Positions 1 through 5,235 of a DNA stretch of 5,235 bases are shown here, one piece after another. The notes below the pieces were generated by a model. That model was not told the origin of the DNA and did not search any database. It was given only the letters and a program-made list of their open reading frames with translations. Source of the stretch: Armatimonadetes bacterium RBG_19FT_COMBO_69_19 (lineage in GTDB: Bacteria; Sysuimicrobiota; Sysuimicrobiia; Sysuimicrobiales; Kaftiobacteriaceae); NCBI GenBank assembly GCA_001768125.1, contig MENB01000184.1:7163-12397 (forward strand), written 5' to 3'. The translations under genes were made by a program, and so were the position numbers. How positions within the stretch are numbered: position 1 is the first letter of the stretch; each line of letters begins with the position of its first letter.

Positions 1-596
1 TGCCGCGTGACGAACGCGATGAACAGCAGGCCCGCGACGAGGAACGTCCCGCCGATGGGCAGGAACTCGAAGAACCCGAAGGGGCGCAACCCCGCGGTCT
101 CCAGCGCCGTGCTGGCGATGAGGTTGCTCGGACCGGCGATCAACGTGAGGTTGCCGCCCAGGCGCGTGCCCAGGGCCAGCGGCAGCAGCAACTTCGAGGG
201 GCTCAGGCGCGCCTCGCGCGCCGTGGCCATCGCCGCCGGGAGCAGCACCGCCATCGCCCCGATGCTGTTCATCACCCCTGAGAGCAATCCGGCGACGCCC
301 CCCAGGGCCAGGATGAGGACCGCCTCGTTGGCGCCGGCGAGGCGGAAGAGGCGGCGGCCGATCGCGGCGGCGACCCCGGTGCGCTCCAGACCGGCGCTGA
401 CGACGTACACGGCGCCGACCGCAACGAGGACGGGAGAGCCAAACCCGGCAAACGCGGCGCGAGGATCGAGGATCCGGGAGACGAGCAGGGCGAGCAGCGC
501 CAGCAGCGCGACGGCGTCGGGACGCCACCGCCCGGCCGCGAAGGCGACCACCGCGGCCGCGAGGATGCCGAGCGTGAGGTATCCTGCGGGGGTCAA
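1..596 (-). CDS. SLC13/DASS-family permease, N-terminal 198 residues (3' end off window)
   Basis: This is a membrane transporter of the SLC13 (divalent anion:Na+ symporter / CitT-ArsB-like) superfamily, probably moving a dicarboxylate, sulfate or similar anion; the substrate cannot be told from sequence. Translating the minus strand from TTG at 596-594 gives an open frame of 198 codons to the left edge, beginning MTPAGYLTLG. Hydrophobic segments lie at about residues 5-21, 24-41, 53-69, 91-107, 109-126, 134-165 (re-entrant hairpin region) and 178-196. Family signatures are RPDAVALLALLAL (25-37), SAGLERTG (67-74), SGVMNSIGAMAVLLP (106-120), LSPSKLLLPLALG (131-143) and LGGNLTLIAGPSNLIAS (146-162). 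The usual first-motif (M)NN(T/V) is MNS here and the second is GPSN, so ion binding may differ from Na+-coupled members. The TTG start is inferred: the frame opens only two codons earlier, at the thiolase TAG, and no ATG or GTG lies between them. No strong ribosome binding site is seen. It lies directly downstream of the thiolase and is probably co-transcribed. The family call is firm; the start is moderately sure. Confidence 0.87.
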   Translation of the reverse strand, partial: MTPAGYLTLGILAAAVVAFAAGRWRPDAVALLALLALLVSRILDPRAAFAGFGSPVLVAVGAVYVVSAGLERTGVAAAIGRRLFRLAGANEAVLILALGGVAGLLSGVMNSIGAMAVLLPAAMATAREARLSPSKLLLPLALGTRLGGNLTLIAGPSNLIASTALETAGLRPFGFFEFLPIGGTFLVAGLLFIAFVTR

Positions 597-602
597 CGGT
601 CG

Positions 603-1781
603 CTAGATGCGTTCGACGGCCAGCGCAACCGCCTCCCCGCCGGCGAGACAGATCGAGGCGACGCCCCGGGCTGCCTCGTGCCGCCGCATCGCGTGCAGCA
701 GGGTGGTCAGGATGCGGGCGCCGCTCGCGCCGATCGGGTGGCCGAGGGCCACGGCGCCGCCGTGAACGTTCACGCGGTCGAATCCCAGGCCGAGATCGCG
801 GCACACCCCGATGACCACCGCGGCGAATGCCTCGTTGATCTCGATGAGGTCCACGTCATCCTTCGCCCAGCCCACCTTCTCGAGCAGCATCTGCGTCGCG
901 TGCGCGGGGGCGATCGTGAACCACTCCGGGGCCATCGCCGCGCCGGCCTGCCCGATGATTCGCGCCATCGGCGTGAGCCCCTTCGCCTTCGCCACGTCGG
1001 AGGCGGCCAGGACGACGGCGGCGCCGCCGTCGCTGATGCTGCTGGCGTTCGCGGCGGTGACGGTCCCGCCTTCCTCGAAGACGGGCCGCAGGGTGGGGAT
1101 CTTGTCGAAGTTCACCCGGCGCGGTTCCTCGTCCTCCGCGACGACCAACGGCTCGCCCTTGCCCTGCGGGACCTCCACCGTGATGAGCTCGTCCGCGTAC
1201 GCGCCCGAGTCCATCGCGGCGATGGCGCGCGAGTAGCTCAACTTCGCGAAATCGTCCTGCTCCTGGCGGGAGATGCGGTACTCGCGGGCGAGGATCTCCG
1301 CGCAGTTCCCCATGTGGATGTGCTGGTAGGCGTCGGTGAGCCCGTCGCGCAGGATGGTATCTACGACCGTCCCGTCGCCGAGGCGGTAGCCCGAGCGCGC
1401 CTTCTGCAGCACGTACGGCGCGGCGCTCATGTTCTCCATCCCGCCCGCCACCACGATGTCGGCGTCGCCCGTGGCGATGGCCTGCTGCGCCAGCATGACC
1501 GCCTTCAGCCCCGAGCCGCACATCTTGTTGATCGTCGTCGCCGGCACCGAGACCGGCAGCCCGGCGTGCAGCACGGCCTGGCGCGCGGGGGCCTGCCCCA
1601 ATCCGGCGCTCAGCACGTTGCCCATGATGACCTCACTCACGTCGGCGGGACTGAGGCCGGCCCGGCGGACGGCCTCGGCGATGACGATGCTGCCGAGCCG
1701 CGGCGCGGGGATGGTGGTGAGGCCCCCCAGGAACCGGCCGACCGGCGTGCGAACCGCGCTCAGGATGACGGCGTCGCGCAT
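603..1781 (-). CDS. Thiolase, acetyl-CoA C-acetyltransferase type (392 aa, complete)
   Basis: A cytoplasmic thiolase that either condenses two acetyl-CoA to acetoacetyl-CoA or cleaves 3-ketoacyl-CoA with CoA. The 392-residue length is typical. All catalytic elements are present: acylated cysteine C88 in NKMCGSG, the NEAFA loop at 316-320, H348 in the [16 protein letters not shown] block (341-356), and proton-shuttling C378 in the C-terminal [12 protein letters not shown] motif. The N-terminus [17 protein letters not shown] matches the family start, and GAGGTGAT on the minus strand ends three bases before the ATG, so this start is secure. M157 in HIHMGNCAE lies in the region that in type II biosynthetic thiolases contacts short acyl chains, which favours acetoacetyl-CoA thiolase (AtoB/PhaA/ThlA type) over a long-chain FadA. 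Paralogues with other chain-length preferences look alike, so I give no gene symbol. It is divergent from lysA and followed after seven bases by the permease. No hydroxyacyl-CoA dehydrogenase or other beta-oxidation gene is in view, so pathway assignment is open. Confidence 0.96.
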   Translation of the reverse strand: MRDAVILSAVRTPVGRFLGGLTTIPAPRLGSIVIAEAVRRAGLSPADVSEVIMGNVLSAGLGQAPARQAVLHAGLPVSVPATTINKMCGSGLKAVMLAQQAIATGDADIVVAGGMENMSAAPYVLQKARSGYRLGDGTVVDTILRDGLTDAYQHIHMGNCAEILAREYRISRQEQDDFAKLSYSRAIAAMDSGAYADELITVEVPQGKGEPLVVAEDEEPRRVNFDKIPTLRPVFEEGGTVTAANASSISDGGAAVVLAASDVAKAKGLTPMARIIGQAGAAMAPEWFTIAPAHATQMLLEKVGWAKDDVDLIEINEAFAAVVIGVCRDLGLGFDRVNVHGGAVALGHPIGASGARILTTLLHAMRRHEAARGVASICLAGGEAVALAVERI

Positions 1782-1784
1782 GGG

Positions 1785-1792
1785 ATCACCTC
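1785..1792 (-). promoter_or_regulatory. Strong ribosome binding site of the thiolase gene
   Basis: On the minus strand the bases GAGGTGAT sit immediately upstream of the thiolase ATG, separated by CCC. They can pair over eight bases with the 3' end of 16S rRNA. This is the clearest Shine-Dalgarno in the window and fixes the thiolase start. The plus-strand genes have none this good. Confidence 0.8.
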
Positions 1793-1798
1793 GCTATC

Positions 1799-1828
1799 AG
1801 TGTACTGCGGGCCGCGCGCCCGCGGCAA
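1799..1828 (-). promoter_or_regulatory. Candidate sigma-70-type promoter for the thiolase-permease unit
   Basis: Read on the minus strand, TTGCCG (1828-1823, four of six matches to the -35 consensus) is followed by an 18-base spacer and TACACT (1804-1799, four of six matches to the -10, with the conserved TA...T). Transcription would start near 1792, giving a leader of about 11 bases made up almost entirely of the GAGGTGAT ribosome binding site. The spacer is extremely GC-rich and contains an inverted repeat. The call rests on motif matching in a short divergent gap and is unproven. Confidence 0.45.
1807..1823. repeat. Perfect inverted repeat GCGGGC-N5-GCCCGC in the divergent gap
   Basis: Arms of six bases (1807-1812 and 1818-1823) flank five bases, CGCGC. 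The repeat fills most of the spacer of the thiolase-side promoter and lies 15 bases before the lysA-side -35. It could be an operator for a regulator of the thiolase unit or simply a chance GC palindrome, since short GC palindromes are common at this base composition. It is too short, and lacks a T-tract, to be a terminator. Confidence 0.35.
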
Positions 1829-1838
1829 TGCGGCCACG

Positions 1839-1868
1839 TTGACACTCTCTGGGGGGCGATGCTAGACT
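1839..1868 (+). promoter_or_regulatory. Candidate sigma-70-type promoter for lysA, predicted leaderless
   Basis: TTGACA at 1839-1844 is a perfect -35 hexamer. An 18-base spacer leads to TAGACT at 1863-1868, which matches the -10 consensus at the key TA...T positions plus one A. Only seven bases (CGCGGCG) separate the -10 from the lysA ATG at 1876, so transcription is expected to begin at about 1875-1876, at or next to the start codon. Leaderless genes with a -10 at this distance are common in Deinococcus-Thermus and Actinobacteria. The lack of a usable Shine-Dalgarno for lysA fits this; the GGGGGG run at 1851-1856 is 19 bases from the ATG, too far to serve. Confidence 0.6.
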
Positions 1869-1875
1869 CGCGGCG

Positions 1876-3183
1876 ATGCGCACGATCCCACCCCACGCCT
1901 TTCCCGCCAGCCCCCGGGGGCACCTCGCCCTCGGCGGCGTCGACGCCCTGGATCTCATCCGGGAGTTCGGCACGCCGCTACACGTTCTGGACGAGGACCG
2001 CCTGCGGGGAAACTGCCGGGAGTACCGGGAGGCGCTCGCCCGGGTCTACGGGAACGGCCGGGTGCTCTTTGCCTCGAAGGCGTGCTGCATCGCGGCCACC
2101 TGCCAGATCGTCCACCAGGAAGGTCTCGGCGTGGACATCGCCTCGGGCGGCGAGCTCTACACCGCCCTGCACGCCGGGATCCCCGCCGCGGACCTGGTGT
2201 TCCACGGCTCCAACAAGACCCGCGACGAGGTGGAGTACGGGCTGCGCGCCGGGGTGGGCCGCTTCGTGGTGGACAACACGTACGAGCTGGATCTCCTGGA
2301 GGAGCTTACGGCCCGGACCGCCGCGCGCGCTGAGATCCTCCTGCGCCTGACACCCGGCATCGAGCCCCACACGCACAAGGCGATCCAGACCGGCGGCGTC
2401 GACTCGAAGTTCGGCTTCGGCATCCTCGAGGGCGCCGCGTACCAGGCCGTCGCGCGGGCGCGCGCGATGGAACGGGTGCGTCTGCGGGGGCTGCACGCGC
2501 ACATCGGCTCGCAGGTTTTCGATCTGGAGCCCTTCCGGCTCGAGGCCACGGCGCTCGTGGACTTCGCGGCGCGCATCCGCGATGAGCTGGACGTCACGAC
2601 CGAGGAACTGAACCTGGGCGGAGGCCTCGGGATCCGCTACCTGTCGACGGACGAACCTCCAGCCAAAGCGGCCTACGTCAACGCCGTGATCGACGTCGTC
2701 CGCGCCAGGGTGGACCAGCACCGGCTGACGCCCCCGAAAGTCTTCATCGAGCCCGGCCGCTCCATCGTGGGGGACGCGGGCGTGACGCTGTACACCATCG
2801 GCGCCATCAAGACGATCCCGGGCGTGCGCACGTACGTGTCCGTGGACGGCGGCATGTACGAGAACCCGCGCCCCGCACTCTACGGCGCGAGGTACGAGGC
2901 GGTCCTGGCGGAGCGCCCGTTCGCGGAGCCCACCCAGACCGTAGCGGTCGCCGGACGGTGTTGCGAGTCCGGCGACGTCCTGATCTGGGAGGCGTATCTC
3001 CCCGACGTGCACAGTGGAGATGTGCTGGCGATGTTCTCGACGGGCGCCTACACCTATTCGATGGCCGGCAACTACAACCGGTTCCCGCGGCCAGCGGTGG
3101 TCCTGGCCGGGGGCGGCCGCGCGCGCGTCGTCGTGGAGCGCGAGGGCTACGACGATTTGGTGCGCAAGGACGTTGTCCTGTAA
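1876..3183 (+). CDS. lysA: Diaminopimelate decarboxylase (435 aa, complete)
   Basis: A PLP-dependent, fold-type III decarboxylase that converts meso-2,6-diaminopimelate to L-lysine and CO2, the last step of the DAP pathway; it acts as a cytoplasmic dimer. The N-terminal TIM-barrel domain follows a short lead-in (FGTPLHVLDED, 31-41). The Schiff-base lysine is K68 in FASKACC, then SGGELYTALHAG (90-101), HGSNKT (110-115), HAHIGSQ (207-213), the phosphate-binding LNLGGGLG (245-252) and EPGRS (292-296). The C-terminal beta domain holds VDGGMYENPRPALYGA (323-338), the active-site CESGD (363-367) that completes the partner subunit's pocket, and GAYTYSMAGNYNRF (390-403). Length is normal. FASKACC replaces the commoner YAxKAN; a SKA-type loop is familiar from Clostridia- and Chloroflexi-like LysA. 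The ATG at 1876 gives the expected N-terminus, and a -10 box seven bases upstream suggests leaderless translation. It is the first gene of the rightward operon. Arginine or ornithine decarboxylase and carboxynorspermidine decarboxylase are related, but the motifs and length favour LysA. Confidence 0.96.
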   Translation: MRTIPPHAFPASPRGHLALGGVDALDLIREFGTPLHVLDEDRLRGNCREYREALARVYGNGRVLFASKACCIAATCQIVHQEGLGVDIASGGELYTALHAGIPAADLVFHGSNKTRDEVEYGLRAGVGRFVVDNTYELDLLEELTARTAARAEILLRLTPGIEPHTHKAIQTGGVDSKFGFGILEGAAYQAVARARAMERVRLRGLHAHIGSQVFDLEPFRLEATALVDFAARIRDELDVTTEELNLGGGLGIRYLSTDEPPAKAAYVNAVIDVVRARVDQHRLTPPKVFIEPGRSIVGDAGVTLYTIGAIKTIPGVRTYVSVDGGMYENPRPALYGARYEAVLAERPFAEPTQTVAVAGRCCESGDVLIWEAYLPDVHSGDVLAMFSTGAYTYSMAGNYNRFPRPAVVLAGGGRARVVVEREGYDDLVRKDVVL

Positions 3184-3201
3184 CCCGCGAAGCACCTCTC
3201 G

Positions 3202-3816
3202 ATGCGCGGACTCGACACAGCGACCCTGCTGTACCTCGGGGTGGCGCTCGTGGTGGCGGCGACGATCCATGAGTTCGCCCATGCCTACGTGGCCGACCGC
3301 CTCGGCGATCCCACGCCCCGGGCGCAGGGCCGCCTGACGCTCAACCCCCTCGCGCACCTCGATCCGCTCGGGTCGATCCTCATCCTGCTCGCGGGGTTCG
3401 GCTGGGCGAAGCCGGTGCAGATCAACCCGATGCACTTCCGCGACTGGCGGCGCGACACCATCATCGTCGCAGCCGCGGGACCTCTGGCCAACATCACCCT
3501 GCTGTTCGCGCTCGGCGTGCCCTTCAAGCTCGGGCTGCTGGACTTCGGGGGGTCGACGGTGGACCGGTTGCTGGTGACGGTGATCCAGATCAACGCGATG
3601 CTCGCCGTCTTCAACCTCATCCCGGTGCCGCCGCTCGACGGATCGAAGATCCTCATGGGCCTGCTCCCGCCGGCGCAGGCCGTGTCCTACGCACGGCTCC
3701 AGCCGTACGGAGTCTTCATCCTGCTGCTGCTCGTCATGACGAATGTCCTCTCCGTCGTTCTACTTGGACCGATGCGCTGGTTGATCACACAGGCCACGGG
3801 GACGGGATACTTCTGA
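3202..3816 (+). CDS. Site-2 protease family (M50) membrane zinc metalloprotease (204 aa)
   Basis: An integral-membrane zinc protease of the compact M50 type (YwhC/Rip3-like core without PDZ or CBS domain), predicted to cut within or near membrane segments of its substrate. The zinc site is HEFAH at 23-27, inside the first hydrophobic segment (about 8-29), and the third ligand is D146 in NLIPVPPLDGSKIL (138-151). Other family marks are AQGRLTLNPLAHLDPLGS (41-58), GWAKPVQINP (67-76) and AAGPLANI (91-98). Further membrane segments are at about 54-67, 86-107, 122-140 and 169-189. All catalytic residues are intact. The start is 18 bases after the lysA stop with no clear Shine-Dalgarno, so coupling to lysA is likely. 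The stop overlaps the scpA start by one base (TGATG). The substrate is unknown; its place before scpA recurs in several bacterial phyla but does not prove a segregation role. Confidence 0.94.
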   Translation: MRGLDTATLLYLGVALVVAATIHEFAHAYVADRLGDPTPRAQGRLTLNPLAHLDPLGSILILLAGFGWAKPVQINPMHFRDWRRDTIIVAAAGPLANITLLFALGVPFKLGLLDFGGSTVDRLLVTVIQINAMLAVFNLIPVPPLDGSKILMGLLPPAQAVSYARLQPYGVFILLLLVMTNVLSVVLLGPMRWLITQATGTGYF

Positions 3817-4529
3817 TGCCGACGTACACCATCAAGCTGCCGCAATTCGAAGGTCCGATCGATCTGCTGCTCAACCTCGTCCAGCAGGGGCAGGTCGACC
3901 TCCGCGAGATCCCCCTTGGGCAGATCGCCGAGGAGTACGTGGCGAGCACCAGGGTGCACTTCGATCTCGATGAGGCGACGGAGGTCCTGTGGGTGCTGGC
4001 GGCGATGATCGAGATGAAGTCGCGCCTGCTGGTGCCCAAAGATGAGACCCCGGTGGAGCCGGTGGAGGGCGACGCCGCCCCCCCGGACCTCCAGGAACGG
4101 CTCGAGGAGCGGCTGCACGAGTACCGCGCGTTCAAGGAAGTGAGCAGCGCCCTGCGCGCGCTGGAGGAATACCAGCAGAAGGTCTTCGCCCGACCGAAGG
4201 AAGGGGACTCCGGTGAGGTCATCCTCGAAGGCGTCACGGTGGACGACCTCTTCCACGCCTTCCAGCAGGTCCTCGAGCGCGCCCGGGAGCACGTCGGCGA
4301 GATCCCCGCGGAAGAGATCAAGGTGGCCGACCGGATCGAGGCGATCCTGCGCCTCCTGGGGGAGCATCCCGAGGGCGTCGAGTTCCCGCGCCTGTTCTCG
4401 GACCGGGCGGGCACGCTCGAGGTCATCGTCACGTTCCTCGCCCTGCTCGAGTTGATCAAGCTGCGGCGCGTCAGCGCGGAACAGCCGCAGCCGTTCGCGA
4501 CGATCCGGCTCATGCTCCTCACCACATGA
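3816..4529 (+). CDS. scpA: Segregation and condensation protein A, SMC kleisin subunit (237 aa)
   Basis: The kleisin that bridges the two heads of the SMC dimer and, with ScpB, forms the SMC-ScpAB complex that organises and separates newly replicated chromosome origins. The N-terminal SMC-neck-binding part is typical: FEGPIDLLLNLVQQGQVDL (11-29), then EIPLGQIAEEYV (31-42) and AAMIEMKSRLLVP (62-74). A charged middle region (about 78-165, many E/R/K, partly coiled coil around 92-125) carries the ScpB contact region. The C-terminal winged helix that caps the SMC head runs from about 168 to 234, with RLFSDRAGTLEVIVTFLALLE at 192-212 (shown here as its core, RAGTLEVIVTFLALLE) and IKLRRVSAEQ (214-223). 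The length is typical. The ATG shares its A with the M50 stop, and the 3' end overlaps scpB, so translation is coupled on both sides. GGGGACGGGA upstream is at best a weak ribosome binding site. Confidence 0.95.
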   Translation: MPTYTIKLPQFEGPIDLLLNLVQQGQVDLREIPLGQIAEEYVASTRVHFDLDEATEVLWVLAAMIEMKSRLLVPKDETPVEPVEGDAAPPDLQERLEERLHEYRAFKEVSSALRALEEYQQKVFARPKEGDSGEVILEGVTVDDLFHAFQQVLERAREHVGEIPAEEIKVADRIEAILRLLGEHPEGVEFPRLFSDRAGTLEVIVTFLALLELIKLRRVSAEQPQPFATIRLMLLTT

Positions 4530-5143
4530 TGACGGAACCCGAGACGACGACCCCGACGTCCGAGGAGGGCAGCGACCGCGCGGAGCTGAGGCGGGCTGTC
4601 GAGTGCGTCTTGCTGGTCGCCGGGGCTCCGGTGACCCCGGAGCAGCTCACGGAGACCCTCGCCGTTCCCCTGGAAGCGGTGCTCGACGTGCTCCGGGACC
4701 TCGGGCAAGACTATGCAGGTCGTGGGCTGCAGATCCAGGTCGTGGCCGGCGGCTATCAGTTGTGCACGCGGCCGGAGTTTGCGGAGGTTGTGCAGCGCTT
4801 CCTGCGGCTGGATCACCGGGAGCCCCTCTCACAGGCCGCCCTCGAGACCCTGGCCATCGTCGCCTATCGGCAGCCCGTGACGCGGGCCGAGATCGAAACC
4901 GTGCGCGGCGTCCGCAGTGAGCACGTCCTCGAGCGGCTGCTGGACCGCCACCTCATCCGCGAGGTCGGCCGCAAACACGCGCTCGGCCGCCCCATCCTCT
5001 ACGGCACCACCGAAGGGTTCCTCCGGCACTTCGGGCTGCAGGATCTCCACGCGCTCCCGCCGCTGCGGGGTGATGATCCGCGAGCCGCGTTCATCGGAAC
5101 CGCGCCCACCGGATCGCCGAACGGGGAAGACCTATCTCTGTAG
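4526..5143 (+). CDS. scpB: Segregation and condensation protein B, SMC complex subunit (205 aa)
   Basis: A partner of ScpA: a ScpB dimer binds the central part of the kleisin and regulates the SMC ATPase. Two winged-helix domains are seen, at about 18-95 (AVECVLLVAGAPVTPEQL at 24-41) and 100-180. The second holds the highly conserved block LSQAALETLAIVAYRQPVTR (101-120), EIETVRGVRS (122-131), VGRKHALGRPILYGTT (147-162) and FLRHFGLQDLHALPP (165-179). A short acidic, Thr-rich N-terminus (2-17) and a loose C-tail (181-205) flank the domains, as is usual. The start lies in ATGATG: 4526 gives a four-base overlap with scpA, and 4529 (protein one residue shorter) a one-base overlap; either means translational coupling, and there is no Shine-Dalgarno to choose between them. 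Confidence 0.95.
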   Translation: MMTEPETTTPTSEEGSDRAELRRAVECVLLVAGAPVTPEQLTETLAVPLEAVLDVLRDLGQDYAGRGLQIQVVAGGYQLCTRPEFAEVVQRFLRLDHREPLSQAALETLAIVAYRQPVTRAEIETVRGVRSEHVLERLLDRHLIREVGRKHALGRPILYGTTEGFLRHFGLQDLHALPPLRGDDPRAAFIGTAPTGSPNGEDLSL

Positions 5144-5145
5144 GG

Positions 5146-5235
5146 ATGTCCAGGTTCGCGGTCACTGTCGCCACAGGCGTCCTCGCTGCCGTCCTCTGCG
5201 CGGGGCGTGCCCTCCCATCGGCCGCGGCGCCGGCC
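5146..5235 (+). CDS. N-terminus of an exported protein (first 30 codons; 3' end off window)
   Basis: An ATG two bases after the scpB stop opens a frame that runs to the right edge. Its 30 residues form a Sec-type signal peptide: basic start MSRF, hydrophobic core VTVATGVLAAVLCAG (6-20), and an Ala-rich region ending SAAAPA (25-30) with a likely AxA cleavage site near 27-29. The sequence shows export and nothing about the mature domain. In several Gram-positive and related genomes scpAB is followed by a D-alanyl-D-alanine carboxypeptidase (penicillin-binding protein of the DacB/DacF type), which also begins with such a signal, so that is the leading guess; a different secreted protein is equally compatible. 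The near-zero spacing makes it the fifth gene of the operon. Confidence 0.65.
   Translation, partial: MSRFAVTVATGVLAAVLCAGRALPSAAAPA

Noticed and set aside
7..606. A 199-codon open frame on the plus strand at the left edge
   Set aside because: Its product is Arg/Ala/Pro/Ser-rich with no recognisable domain, while the opposite strand encodes a clear SLC13 permease over the same bases. It is a GC-rich antisense shadow.
678..1865. A 395-codon plus-strand frame antisense to the thiolase
   Set aside because: Low-complexity Arg/Gly/Asp/His-rich product with no domain. In GC-rich genes the strand opposite a real gene rarely has stops, and the thiolase has every catalytic motif.
1859..2350. A 163-codon plus-strand frame starting at the ATG at 1859, just after a G-run
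   Set aside because: The G-run followed by ATG looks like a start site, but the product is Ser/Pro/Thr/Arg-rich and out of frame with lysA, whose protein is unmistakable from 1876.
1978..3435. A 485-codon minus-strand frame antisense to lysA and the M50 gene
   Set aside because: It spans two well-supported genes and their junction, and its product is rich in Arg/His/Asp/Val with no family motif. Length alone is not evidence at this base composition.
4625..4643. Inverted repeat GCTCCGG-N5-CCGGAGC near the start of scpB
   Set aside because: Perfect seven-base arms, but it is inside a conserved coding segment, has no T-tract and is unsurprising in GC-rich DNA, so I do not call a terminator or regulatory hairpin.
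3687..4816. Two minus-strand frames (226 and 343 codons) antisense to M50/scpA/scpB
   Set aside because: They cover genes with intact conserved motifs, and their products are biased in composition (Leu/Asp/Glu in one, Ser/Arg in the other) as expected for shadows.
5187..5205. Cysteine 18 in the signal peptide of the last gene as a lipoprotein lipobox
   Set aside because: The residues before it are A-V-L, and Leu at -1 does not fit a lipobox, which needs Gly, Ala or Ser. An ordinary signal-peptidase I site is more likely.
1..5235. Novel defence system, mobile element, CRISPR array, riboswitch or RNA gene
   Set aside because: The window is filled by ordinary housekeeping and metabolic genes. 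No direct repeats, transposase, integrase, tRNA-like or long structured intergenic sequence was seen, and the only gap over 20 bases is 94 bases long. A lysine riboswitch before lysA is excluded by lack of space.

Overview
The window is about two-thirds or more G+C and almost completely coding. It comes from a bacterial chromosome: it carries scpA/scpB, a diaminopimelate decarboxylase and a compact M50 protease, all with strongly GC-biased third codon positions. The lysA protein variant and the lysA–M50–scpA–scpB order resemble what is seen in Gram-positive and other deep-branching Terrabacteria-type lineages (Clostridia, Chloroflexi, Armatimonadota-like or uncultured relatives). That placement is an inference from gene order and motif style; I cannot name a genus. 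There is no sign of phage, plasmid, insertion sequence, CRISPR or RNA gene.

The layout is two divergent transcription units. On the minus strand, reading leftward from 1781, are a complete type II thiolase (acetyl-CoA acetyltransferase, 1781-603) and then, seven bases after its stop, a TTG-started SLC13-type permease cut off by the left edge (596-1). On the plus strand, reading rightward from 1876, are lysA (1876-3183), a site-2-protease-family metalloprotease (3202-3816), scpA (3816-4529), scpB (4526-5143) and the first 30 codons of an exported protein (5146-right edge). The last four genes are packed with overlaps or gaps of 18 bases or fewer, which indicates one operon.

The 94-base gap between the two units (1782-1875) is the only real regulatory space. 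It holds a good candidate promoter for each direction. The lysA-side promoter (TTGACA, 18 bases, TAGACT) puts the predicted transcript start at, or one base before, the lysA ATG, so lysA is probably translated from a leaderless mRNA. The thiolase-side promoter gives a very short leader that is nearly all Shine-Dalgarno sequence. A perfect 6-5-6 inverted repeat lies in the thiolase promoter spacer.

Functionally, the plus unit joins the last step of lysine/meso-DAP metabolism, a membrane protease and the two kleisin-complex partners of SMC, followed by a secreted product that in related gene orders is often a D,D-carboxypeptidase. It reads as a cell-envelope and chromosome-segregation housekeeping cluster. 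The minus unit joins acyl-CoA metabolism with an anion/carboxylate-type permease. I see no convincing evidence of a new biological system. The points most worth a second look are the leaderless lysA promoter, the compact divergent regulatory region and the non-canonical ion-site motifs of the permease.
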